Origin: Microcyclospora pomicola
Lineage: Eukaryota; Ascomycota; Dothideomycetes; Capnodiales
Assembly (NCBI GenBank): GCA_002786065.1
Contig: NHNY01000005.1
Span: 496,001-560,000 of the forward strand
Reading direction: 5' to 3'
DNA length: 64,000 nt
Part shown: positions 1 to 9,411 of the stretch, one piece after another
Numbering within the stretch: the first letter of the stretch is position 1
Layout: each line of letters begins with the position of its first letter
The notes under the pieces: model-generated
Database searches by the model: none
Told to the model about the DNA's origin: nothing
The model's input: only the letters and a program-made list of their open reading frames with translations
Program-made: the position numbers and the translations under genes

Positions 1-672
1 GACGGCCCTTATCAAACGCTCCCCCCGTCGCGACACCTCGCACTCCTCTCTCACGACGGTACCTGCTACATGCATCTCTCACCCACCACGCCGCGACTCG
101 CAACATGTCGATATCGCAAGACGCCCTCAGCAAATCGTCACTCTTCCCAGTCTCTTCCTCATGCCATCAATTCTTTTCCGCTCAACAGTTCCTCCACTCG
201 AGGTGCGTCCTAGGTACAACACATTCCCCTTCCCCAGCATCCGTCAACGATACATCAGCCCATCCGTCGTTCCCCCACGCGAGCAAATCATGTAGAACGA
301 CCGGTTTCCGCCCTATTCGCGGTCGTATATATGTCTACCTAGCTTAGAAAGCGCTGGGACTACTAATGCGACCGTGCGGATTAGAGGGTGAGATGGCTTG
401 CATATCGATTTCATGGTGTAGTTGTACTTGACGAGGTGACACGACGTTTATCTGATTGGAACTATGTGAGATTCACTCGACTACATGACTTAGTCCTTTA
501 CTATGAGGCGATTATCCGCGTTAATGGAGACACATGTTGTGTGAGATAGTGACATACATTGACACACCTATGCTAATATGTTCGCTTTCGGACCCCAGTT
601 CTCGCCCCGTCACGGGGTATTTGCACGATCTGAATGATCCTCCCCATGCCTTTCCTGACGGAGAGTCCCCAT
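1..672. other. Intergenic, left edge of window
   Basis: No convincing gene is visible. A short open frame on the + strand at about 105-347 begins with an ATG in a good fungal context after a pyrimidine-rich stretch. It is serine-rich, has no recognisable domain and ends well before the branching-enzyme stop codon. It could be a chance frame or the first exon of something too degraded to follow. The right part is probably the 3' UTR of the branching-enzyme gene. Confidence 0.5.
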
Positions 673-2975
673 CTAGTATCCCAGCGTGACGTTGGATTTC
701 CAGTTGGAGTCCAGAGTCTCCTCCAGCGCAAGGACCTACAAGCAGCATGTCTTGTTAGCACGAAATACACGATGATGGGCGGTTGATGTAAGGACACTCA
801 CCAAGGCACTCCTAGTCGGCAGGTAGACCTGCAAGAAATTCTTCCTACCATTCCATGAGAAGTCTGTCGTGAAGTAGCGGGTGCTCTCGTCGATCCGGCT
901 CAAGCCTCCAAACGCCGCAGCATCAGTGTTGAGCACGATTCGATACGTTCCAGCGGCCTCAACACCAACGCGATAGTCGGTGAACGAGGATGAGGGGTGG
1001 AAGTTGAAGATGAACAGCAGACCGGCGCGCTCAAAGACGATGACTTTGTCGCCTTCGTGCTTCAGACTGACATACGCTTGCGGGGAATGAAGCCAGCCGT
1101 ATTTCTGCTCCGTCCATTGCATGGCGCTGTCGAAATCATTCAGGAACCGGTACCGTAGGAGATTATCGTCAGGAAGGTTGAATTGGCGACGCGCGTAGTG
1201 GAAACTGTTGTTGTTGCCCTCACGCGGGAAGTCGAGCCATTCGGGGTGTCCGAACTCGTTACCTTCGAAGTTCAAGTAGGCTTCGCCACCCAAAGAGTGG
1301 GTGATGAGGCGAATCATTTTATGCAACGCCATGCCACGCTCAATGACTGGGGTGAACTCGGACAGGTTGGACATGTTAGTGTACATTTGTGCGTCGCAGA
1401 GCCAGAAGAGAAGCGTTTTGTCTCCAACCAGTCTACTAAAGTCAGCAATCGTTACGCTCAACAAGTGGGTGGGACAACATACGCCTGATCGTGAGACTCC
1501 GCATATGCTATAGTCTTTTCGCCATGCCGCCTGTTGGTCAGTGTAAAGCAAAGCGCACCCATGTCCCATTCGATATCTTGCTTCTCCTTCAGCCATTTGA
1601 TGTACAGATCTGGTACAGCCATCGCGAGTCGGTAGTCGAATCCTATTCCGCCTAGCGACAGCTTGATGCAAAGCGCCGGCATACCACTGACATCTTCCGC
1701 GATCGTTATACAACCTGGGTATAAGTTATGCAGCATCTCGTTCGCCAACATCAGATACACAACACCATCCTCATCGACCGAAGGACCGAAGTACTCATGG
1801 TACCCACCGCTGAAGCCCGTACCAATGCCGTGATGATGATAGAGCATAGATGTGACGCCGTCGAATCGGAAGCCATCGAATTGGTATTCTTCCATCCAGA
1901 AACGAAGATTGCTCAGCAGGAATCGTAGGACTTCATGGTGGCCGTAATTGAAGAGACGGCTATCCCAAAGCTCATGTCTGCCCCTAGCGCCTTCGTGGAA
2001 ATAGAGGTGATCGCTGTTGTCGAACATGTTCAAACCGTCCAGCACGTTCTTACTGGCGTGAGAGTGGACCACGTCAAGCAAGACCGTGATGCCCATACCG
2101 TGCGCAGTGTCGATTAGCTCCTTCAGCTCGTCTGGGAAACCATAACGGGATGAAGCAGCAAAGAAGGAATTGATCTGGTACCCAAATGATGCGTAGTATG
2201 CATGCTCCATGATGGCCATCAACTGGATGGTGTTGTAGCCAAGCTTTTGGATACGTGGAAGGGTGTTCTGAGTGAACTCTTTGTAGGTAGCGACTTTAGG
2301 CTCGGGGCTGGAGATACCAACATGTGCTTCGTAGATACGTGCGGATGCAGGCTTGGGCGGACGTTGGTTCTTGAACTGGTATTTGTGGGGGGGATTCCAG
2401 AACCGGGCATCGTACACGGGCGATACATTGAGGTCCTGCGTAACTCTGGTGATCCACGCTGGAATCCTCTCTTGCCTGGCATGGTCATTGGGTACAACAA
2501 AGCTGATCTTCAGCTTGCTATCGTGCTCAATGGCAGGTTGTCCGTTGACGGGAGGAAGTGAAATGCTCCACACCCCGAACTCTCCTCTCTTCATCTCATG
2601 GCTGTCCCTGTTCCATCCGTTGAAGTCTCCAATGAGATATGCGCGCAAAGCATTGGGTGCCCATTCGCGGTATGTGATGGTATTGTCAGAGCTAACATGG
2701 AAGCCATAATCCTCATACCCTCTTGAGAACTTTTCCAGGCCGCCCTCGCTTTTGTTGATCTGGTCGATCCATTGCTGTGCTTTGGAGAATCGACTCTTGA
2801 TGGCTGGCTTGAAGGGTTCGAGGTAGGGATCGAGCAGGACGATGCCTGGGCAAGGCTGGTTAGTGATGGACACGACTGGGCTGCGGTGAAACTGACCTGT
2901 GCCGTCGTTGGGAGCCTGATTACTGGCTGGCGATTCTTGCACGCTGTTGGCCGAGTTCTCGTTCAGTGGATCCAT
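673..2975 (-). CDS. GLC3: 1,4-alpha-glucan branching enzyme (glycogen branching enzyme)
   Basis: Transfers alpha-1,4-glucan segments to alpha-1,6 positions during cytosolic glycogen synthesis. Four exons: 2975-2897, 2845-1483, 1432-802 and 735-673, giving 711 residues, the normal fungal length. The N-terminal carbohydrate-binding (CBM48-like) module is followed by a GH13 barrel. Visible GH13 motifs are [14 protein letters not shown] (nucleophile Asp355), [10 protein letters not shown] (acid/base Glu410) and YAESHDQA (Asp479). The start at 2975 was chosen because the protein then opens into the conserved [12 protein letters not shown] after exon 1; an upstream in-frame ATG at 3104 would add 43 unconserved residues. 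The first intron (2896-2846, 51 nt) is a multiple of three without a stop. The last intron separates a 20-residue C-terminal tail. Divergent from the ClpX gene. Confidence 0.95.
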
Positions 2976-3738
2976 ACTGGGCGTGAAAGCGGCTGCTTTG
3001 CGAAGGAGTGTTGGGGAGGAGACAATCAGAAGAGTGGTATCGTTGGGATCAGGACGCGTGCAGGACTTTGTACAGCTGCAATGGTTCTTCTGAGTATCGG
3101 ACAAAGCTTGACGATGTAGAAGTAACAGCCAGACAAGATGTATTTACAACAAGAGAACAGGATCAAGCTCCATCATGTTCACCCAGTATGTACAAGGCCG
3201 TTTGGGAGGGGTCCATCCAACGAGAAATGTTGACGGGTGAAGCTGCACGAAGCCGTCATCCCGCCTCACCTCTTCTTGACTGAAGCAAAGGCCGGACTGC
3301 CCGCCCTTCGTCTTCACCGCCTATAATTCACGCAATACCAACACATTTGATGCGAGACAGAGGCTGGGTAGTCGAGCGACTATACAATCGACGTCGCCCA
3401 AATTGCATCAAGTCAGTACGCGACCAGATGATGAGAGAAGATGCCCATACTTGACATCACATGTCCATGTGCCAACCCGGAGCAGATTCCGCATTACGCG
3501 GGGTTCGGGGATGCCCTAACTCTATCGATAGTGCGGCTGGGACGTCCAGAGAGCTTCACGCCATCAATCAGCCCATAGATACATGTCTACTACTCATATC
3601 CTATACCTAGACTGTACTGCACGATGTCGAGCTCATGAGACCAACACGACTCTTGGTATTGAGCTCCAAGACGTCCAATCGCTCATGAGCAGAGGACTAC
3701 CTTAGCCACGACGAGACTTGCTCCGTCTGCAACTCATC
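2976..3738. other. Divergent promoter region, branching enzyme / ClpX
   Basis: Shared upstream region of two divergently transcribed genes. No open frame with a recognisable product. One TTAGGG-type core (CCCTAA) lies near 3514. Nothing else specific was seen. Confidence 0.6.
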
Positions 3739-5715
3739 ATGTCTCGATCTACACTCTTTCTCTCACCTCAAGCTCGGTCGACATACCTGGCCATCTCCGC
3801 GATCCTACGTCCTTCCGTCGCTGTAAACAGCCGCCATATACCTTGCCGGCATACACCGGCCACAGCTGCTTCAAACTTGTATTGCCGCTACAATTCCAAC
3901 ACCACCTACCATCGCTCCGACTTCACCAACCAGCCTTACACCGGTCTGTACGAACCGAACGAGTCCACCACCGGTCCACTTCGCGATGCTTCCCAGATCG
4001 GAGCGCCTCGCATCACCCCCAAGCTCCTGAAACAGCATCTTGACGAGTTCGTGGTAGGACAGGACCGTGCCAAGCGCATGCTGGCCACCGCCGTTTACAA
4101 CCACTATCAGCGCATCCAGGAACTACAAAGACGAGATGACGAGGAGGAAGAGCTACGCGCGCAGGAAGAGCGACGACGTTCGGCGAGCCAGCCACGACAC
4201 CCTGTCGAAGGTAGGGAAACCGATCTGAAGCGAGGAATTCATGTGCCCTCACTGACCCGAGAGTGGCTTGATCAAGATGAGTTCCCTGGCCAGCAGACCA
4301 CTATCAATGTTCCTGGCCCTACCTGGAGGCCAGTCCCTGTCCCGACTCGATCCAGCTCGCATTTCTCGCAACAACCGCCGGATCGCGCTGGCGGTCAAGC
4401 TCCACTACTAGACAGCACCCCGTTGACGATCGAGAAGAGTAATGTAATGTTGTTGGGGCCTTCAGGTGTGGGAAAGACCCTCATGGCAAAGACCTTGGCG
4501 CGTGTGCTGGATGTCCCGTTCAGCATGTCGGACTGCACTCCGTTCACACAGGCAGGGTACATTGGGGAGGATGCGGATGTGTGCGTGCAGCGTTTGCTTG
4601 CCGCAGCAAACTACGACGTGACGAAGGCGGAGCGAGGCATCATCTGCCTGGACGAGATCGACAAGATCGCTACCGCCAAAGTGTCGCATGGTAAGGACGT
4701 GAGTGGCGAGGGCGTGCAGCAAGCTCTACTTAAGATCATCGAGGGAACGACATTACAGATTCAAGCTAAGCAGGATCGAAATGGTGGCAATGCCGGTAAC
4801 TCACGTCAAAGCGGGTACTCTGCAAACCCTCTATCAGGGAATGGGCCTGGTCAGCCATCAGGTGCAGGTGGCAACAAGGGTGAAGTCTACAATGTCCGCA
4901 CCGACAACATCTTGTTCATATGTGCCGGTGCCTTCAATGGTTTACATCGGGTTGTACTTGACCGCATATCCAAAGGAAGCATCGGGTTTGGTGCCACCAT
5001 CCGCACGGCGCCCAGTTCAGCCAATTCAGAGGACACCAATCACCACGAGACGATACTCGAAGGCGAGGATGAGTTGTTCGAAAAGCACTTACCATACTAC
5101 AGTCCTCCAACGCAGTCGTCCAGCACGAAGTCGAAGCGTACCTTCAACACTCTCGATCTGGTTGAGCCTCAAGACCTGCAGAAGTTCGGTCTAATCCCTG
5201 AACTGATCGGCCGTATCCCCTTGTCTTGCGCGCTCTCCTCTCTCTCCATCTCCGCCCTCGTGCAAGTTCTGACGGAGCCGCGCAACTCCCTGCTCCTGCA
5301 ATACAAACAGCTCTTCGCCCTCTCTAGCATCGAGCTCCGCCTCACCACGCCCGCGTTGCACACCATCGCCCGCACCGCCTCGAAAATGGGCACCGGGGCG
5401 CGCGGTCTGCGTACGGTCATGGAACGCCTCCTGGCCGACGCCATGTACGAGACGCCCGGCAGCGGGGTCAAGTACGTCCTAATCACGCAGGCGGTGGCGG
5501 AGAAGCAACAGGCCGCGCTGTACTTCTTCCGTGGCGAAGGCGCCCGCTTCCAAGACGTCGCCGCCGAGGACGAGGAGGCCTGGGTCGACCAGCAGCAACG
5601 CGCCGAGCAAGACGCGGACGGCTTCAGCGCTCGCGCACGCAACAACTCGCGCGGCGGCGCAGCACGCACATTTGAGGAGTATCGCGAGAAAGCCACGGCG
5701 GCGGGATTCGTATGA
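3739..5715 (+). CDS. MCX1: Mitochondrial ClpX-type AAA+ ATPase (Mcx1-like)
   Basis: ATP-dependent unfoldase of the ClpX family, probably in the mitochondrial matrix. Single exon, 658 residues from the first ATG. The N-terminus is rich in Arg and Ser and lacks acidic residues, as in a matrix-targeting presequence. Visible motifs: Walker A GPSGVGKT (about 240-247), the pore-loop region AGYIGED (about 272), Walker B IICLDEID and the ClpX-like SKGSIGFG. The C-terminal small domain holds the sensor-2 motif [11 protein letters not shown]. The bacterial ClpX N-terminal zinc-binding domain is absent, as in yeast Mcx1. About 100 extra residues lie between the first helix of the AAA module and Walker A, plus a Gly/Asn-rich insert of about 50 residues after Walker B. 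Without the zinc domain, an adaptor or activator role (in yeast, haem synthesis) is as likely as proteolysis. Convergent with MAK16. Confidence 0.9.
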   Translation: MSRSTLFLSPQARSTYLAISAILRPSVAVNSRHIPCRHTPATAASNLYCRYNSNTTYHRSDFTNQPYTGLYEPNESTTGPLRDASQIGAPRITPKLLKQHLDEFVVGQDRAKRMLATAVYNHYQRIQELQRRDDEEEELRAQEERRRSASQPRHPVEGRETDLKRGIHVPSLTREWLDQDEFPGQQTTINVPGPTWRPVPVPTRSSSHFSQQPPDRAGGQAPLLDSTPLTIEKSNVMLLGPSGVGKTLMAKTLARVLDVPFSMSDCTPFTQAGYIGEDADVCVQRLLAAANYDVTKAERGIICLDEIDKIATAKVSHGKDVSGEGVQQALLKIIEGTTLQIQAKQDRNGGNAGNSRQSGYSANPLSGNGPGQPSGAGGNKGEVYNVRTDNILFICAGAFNGLHRVVLDRISKGSIGFGATIRTAPSSANSEDTNHHETILEGEDELFEKHLPYYSPPTQSSSTKSKRTFNTLDLVEPQDLQKFGLIPELIGRIPLSCALSSLSISALVQVLTEPRNSLLLQYKQLFALSSIELRLTTPALHTIARTASKMGTGARGLRTVMERLLADAMYETPGSGVKYVLITQAVAEKQQAALYFFRGEGARFQDVAAEDEEAWVDQQQRAEQDADGFSARARNNSRGGAARTFEEYREKATAAGFV

Positions 5716-6288
5716 GAGATCCATCGGGAATTGGGTAGAGGAATTGAAAAGGGATGTTCCAGCCTATGTCCCTCCTTCGAAAGGGGCGCGAAGAAGACAC
5801 CTTATCTATATATGCTACGAAATCTGAAACGAATCATGACACCACGCGTGTACGTTAACGTGAAGCGCCCCGTCAGCTCGTGTGCTCGTAGCGGCACTCA
5901 TCTCGCGGCTTCGGTCATAGGAGGAAGGAATCCCCCGTTCTGCAAAAGTCCGTATCCAGAAAATCCCACTGTTCACTGAGATTTAAGCCTTCGGATTGAG
6001 TGAAGTTCTCATGCAAGCAAGGTTGCACGAGGAGTGAAAGCAGCCTAAACATGATACTGAACGCGCGAGAAGAAGCGGAATAGCAAGGACCGCTCCGTCA
6101 TTTCGTCAAGATACATATGCAGCTCACATATGTGACAAAGAAGCACAGTACGCTTAGCACTTCGTCCTAATCCTTGACTCTCTTGCAAGACAAACCCCAA
6201 CTCCAGTCCACATGAACCGTTTCCACTTATCACGATCATTCGTGCTGCAAACTCCTCAACAGCACAGACCCCATTCCTCCTATCTTGT
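5716..6288. other. Intergenic, convergent 3' ends
   Basis: Between the stop codons of the ClpX gene and MAK16. It should hold both 3' UTRs. No further gene seen. Confidence 0.6.
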
Positions 6289-7471
6289 TCACTTCGCCAG
6301 CGCGAGCTCCCGCTCCGGCAGCTGGGGCTCGTATTCATACTCGATGTTCATCTTGGGGCCCTTGGATTTCTTCGGCTTCTTCTTGGTCGAGGCGGGGTCT
6401 GTTGACGTCGGCGCGGGGCGTTTGCGTTTGAGCGCGGCGAGCTTGGCTTTTAATGCGGCGGTGTCGTCGTCGTCATCGTCATCGTTGCCGTCGTCGTCTT
6501 CGTTGGCAGCATCGTCATCCTCATCCTCAGTGCCATCCTGCTCGTCGGCGCTTTGTCCACCCAGCCAGTCGTCGAACTCCTCCATATCCCCGGCCTCCTC
6601 GTCGCTCTCGTCCAGATCGCTGACATACTCCACATCGGCCTCTGCGTCCTCGCCTTCCCGCTCGTACTCCAGCTCTCTCTCCCCATCTTCTTCCTCCTCT
6701 TCAATCCCCTCATCCAGATCCTCATCCGTGATCCCCTCCTGCGTCCGCTCCAACCCCCGCATGACCTTCTTCCACACCTTCTCCTCGACATTCAACGGCC
6801 GGTCTCCGTATGCTCCGCTTCGCAACCGCTCCACCAGCTCCCGCTCAATCGCCCGCTCAATCTTCGCCGCCGCCTCGGCCTTGCGCTCCCTCGTCTCCTC
6901 CCGCCGCCGCACCTTGGGCGCCAGCCGCGCGACCGTCTTCTCGCCCAGCCGCTCCTCCTCGCGCAGCAGCCGCTGCGCGCGCACCCGCACCTGCGTCAGC
7001 CGCGTCAGGCGCTGCTTGCACTTGTGCAGCAGGAACTTGGGCCAGTAGATCAGCCGCTCGTCGATCTGCTGCAGCGCGCGCGTGTAGTTGGCGCTGAGCC
7101 GGATCTTCTCCCACCATTTGTTCGGCAGGTGCGCGCGCTCGACCGTCTTGATGTACAGGTAGAGCCGCTGCGTGGTGGGGTCCGCGCGGATCGTGGCATA
7201 GCGCGAGTTGGCGAGCGGGCAGGACTGCCGGTTGCAGAGACCGGTTACGTTGTGTTCGTTGCGGCACTGTGGAGGAGGAACAGCCACCTCGTCAGCACAA
7301 GTTTCAGACCGAAAGACAGAGGGTAAGGATCAGCCTGTTCGAGAGGAAGAAGGGACGTACGAAATTCTGCTTCGAGCTCTTCTGGTGCGAGGAACTGTTG
7401 CCCGGCAGTTTCAGCTTGAAGCTGCAGAACTGCTGGTTGATGATGCTCCAGACGATCTCATCGGAGGCCAT
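6289..7471 (-). CDS. MAK16: Ribosome biogenesis protein MAK16
   Basis: Nucleolar factor for assembly of the 60S ribosomal subunit. Two exons, 7471-7361 and 7266-6289, 362 residues. The 94-nt intron joins ...KQNF to [20 protein letters not shown], which restores the hallmark Mak16 N-terminus with its conserved cysteines. Exon 1 begins [20 protein letters not shown], nearly identical to the family signature, which fixes the start. A segment of about 10 residues ([10 protein letters not shown]) between the two parts of the signature looks like a lineage-specific insertion. A helical basic middle region is followed by long Asp/Glu runs and a C-terminal Lys-rich nuclear/nucleolar signal ([11 protein letters not shown]). 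The upstream region contains TTAGGG-type motifs, annotated separately. Confidence 0.94.
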
Positions 7472-7730
7472 GGCTATATCAGAAGAAAACAAGAATCAAT
7501 CCTGTGAGAATGTCGTCTTCTCCAGTACAATTGTCGAAAGGTGAACTATATGTTCATATGTAACAATCTCAGGTCTGTAGCTGTAGTTGAAATTCCGATC
7601 CCAGGCTGCTCCACAAAAAAGTTCGAAATCTCGGCGGATGCTTGCTGGAGGGCGGATCTAGCCGAGTGATTGTGGCTCGCGCTAGGCCATGTTGAGCACG
7701 AGGTATCAATCCTCCATACCTTAGGGTTCC

Positions 7731-7738
7731 TATGTCAT
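7731..7738. promoter_or_regulatory. Telobox-like motif TTAGGGTT
   Basis: An 8-base match to the telomere-repeat element bound by Tbf1/Teb1-type Myb factors, 260 bp upstream of the MAK16 start codon. Such elements are known in promoters of fungal ribosome-related genes, so a role in MAK16 expression is plausible. Functional use is inference. Confidence 0.4.
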
Positions 7739-8307
7739 TGAAATCATGTTGGATTCTTTCGGTTGTCTCTAGGAGGTGACATGTTGTCGGATAGTATCAC
7801 TTTGGAGCATGGTGTAAGTATACAGATCATGATCGCTATCACGGCAAGTCTTCTGCTACCATAGATGTCCACGGTGATCCATGGTAAGGTAAGGTACAGA
7901 TCGAAAGCCTGCATCTCCAGCCATTTCCTTCAATACATCTCAATACCTCTATATCCCTAACTACTCCTCAAGCACCACCCACAATGCACTCCAATATATC
8001 CTATGCCTAGAGACTTTTGCTTCGTCCTACGCATCCTCTTTACCCGAGCGGTTAGTACCTATCTACATCAACCAAGCGCGCAAGATCGACCCATAGGTGG
8101 TTCTACACGGTCTCGTGGCGACATAAACTACATAAAGCCTCCTACTCAATTACACACATGACTGCAGAGTTGTCATTTACATCCATGTATGTCTACGCCA
8201 TCTTCTCGGCTCAACGATCTTCTCCGACGTATCTAGATCCCAATAAAATAAAAGCATCTCATAGGGATCATGTATACAAAGTCGTAAAACAGTGAGATAT
8301 TCAACAT

Positions 8308-8316
8308 AACCCTAAC
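8308..8316. promoter_or_regulatory. Telobox-like motif AACCCTAAC
   Basis: Second telomere-type motif in the MAK16 upstream region, about 840 bp from the start codon and on the opposite strand orientation to the one at 7731. A weaker CCCTAA core lies at 7955-7960. Confidence 0.3.
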
Positions 8317-8524
8317 GAACACATCGGATAATCCTACAACACGCATCGAGTCCTTCTCCTCCGAGTCGGACATATACCTGTACATCTACGTTACCGATCT
8401 GACAGCGTGGACGGACATGTCGAGTGCAGAGAAGAACAGTACATGTGCATTGGTACCTATATAGATACGTTGGGTATATGAGGTGGGTAAAGGATGCGGT
8501 CATGTGCACAGTGAACGACACTAT

Positions 8525-8533
8525 AACCCTAAC
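8525..8533. promoter_or_regulatory. Telobox-like motif AACCCTAAC
   Basis: Third full match, identical to the one at 8308 and 217 bp from it. Its distance from MAK16 (about 1 kb) makes a direct promoter role less certain than for the 7731 copy. Confidence 0.3.
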
Positions 8534-8937
8534 AGCAAACGACATACAGAAATCACGTAGAACAGAGATAGAGGCTCAAGTAATGAGTGGGGCGAGACTT
8601 TTCATTTCTATATCATTCGAATGCGCCCAGCGTGTCCAACTTCGCCCGGCTCCAACGAATTCGAGCTTAGAGCAAAGAGGCAGAACGCAGGCGCAAACGA
8701 TCCGAGCTATCTACATATCTATCTTGATGCAGTTTGTCCTCCCCTTCTCCCTTTGCTTAGAGGTATGAAGAGAGAGAGAAAGGTTGCGATCCAACACAGA
8801 CCTGAAACAGTCGGAAAAGCCGATTCCACAACAGTGAACATCAGCGGTACAGAAATACAGCTCCAGCTTCCCACTTGTATGTCCCCATGGCTGTATTGTT
8901 CCACCGCCGCCATCTCGTCGTGTGTTGTTTGTCCGAG

Positions 8938-8988
8938 TCGTCGTCGTCGTGGTGGTATTGTTGATGGTGGTGATAGTGATGATGATAG
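8938..8988. repeat. Imperfect TCG/TGG/TGA trinucleotide tract
   Basis: A run of TCG, then TGG/TTG and GTGAT/GATGAT repeats on the + strand. Low-complexity DNA in a non-coding stretch near the kinase 3' end; no function implied. Confidence 0.6.
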
Positions 8989-9411
8989 TACATGCATCTC
9001 CTCGTTTGAGGTGTTGAGGATGAGAGTTTTTTGGGGTGAGTAAAGATTTTTGGTGAAAAAGGAAATGGGCAACAAAAAAGTAGTAGTAGCAAGGTGTGGC
9101 GGTCCCTTTCTTTGGTATCATTCCTGGTTGAGTTGGTCTTGTATTCGCGGATCAAGACAGCATTAAGATAAAGTCAAAACTGTGAATTGGGAAAACGCCA
9201 TGGCCTGATGCAGATGCGAGTGTGAGGAGAACTCCGAAGGTCGATCCAATCAAAGGAAATTTGTAGAACTCCAGTACCGGTATTGTGTTGTTTCGTATTG
9301 TCATAGTGCCTCAAGAGGGACCACCTCGGTGGTGCTGCTTCGTAGTTGGGTGGAGTTGTGAGAGCAAGAAAATGAAGAGGCCGACGTACAGATCAGGTGG
9401 CGATGGTGGTT

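Larger units (their letters stand above)
7472..9411. other. Gene-free 1.9 kb region between MAK16 and the Ksp1-like kinase
   Basis: No open frame resembling a protein. It should contain the MAK16 promoter (left) and the 3' UTR of the kinase gene (right). It carries four TTAGGG/CCCTAA cores and a simple-sequence tract near 8.94-8.99 kb. No tRNA or snoRNA could be recognised by eye, but a short non-coding RNA cannot be excluded. Confidence 0.5.

Noticed and set aside
105-347. 80-codon + frame near the left edge
   Set aside because: Good start context but no homology, no plausible continuation exon before the convergent branching-enzyme gene.
5169-5724. Antisense frames over the 3' end of the ClpX gene
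   Set aside because: Ala/Arg/Ser-rich composition typical of the reverse complement of a GC-rich exon.
6553-7326. Long antisense open frame (257 codons) over MAK16
   Set aside because: Leu/Pro/Arg-rich shadow of a GC- and codon-biased coding strand; no domain, and MAK16 on the other strand is unmistakable.
8308-8533. Subtelomere or internal telomere array
   Set aside because: Only isolated single AACCCTAAC motifs, not tandem repeats; surrounding genes are core housekeeping genes.
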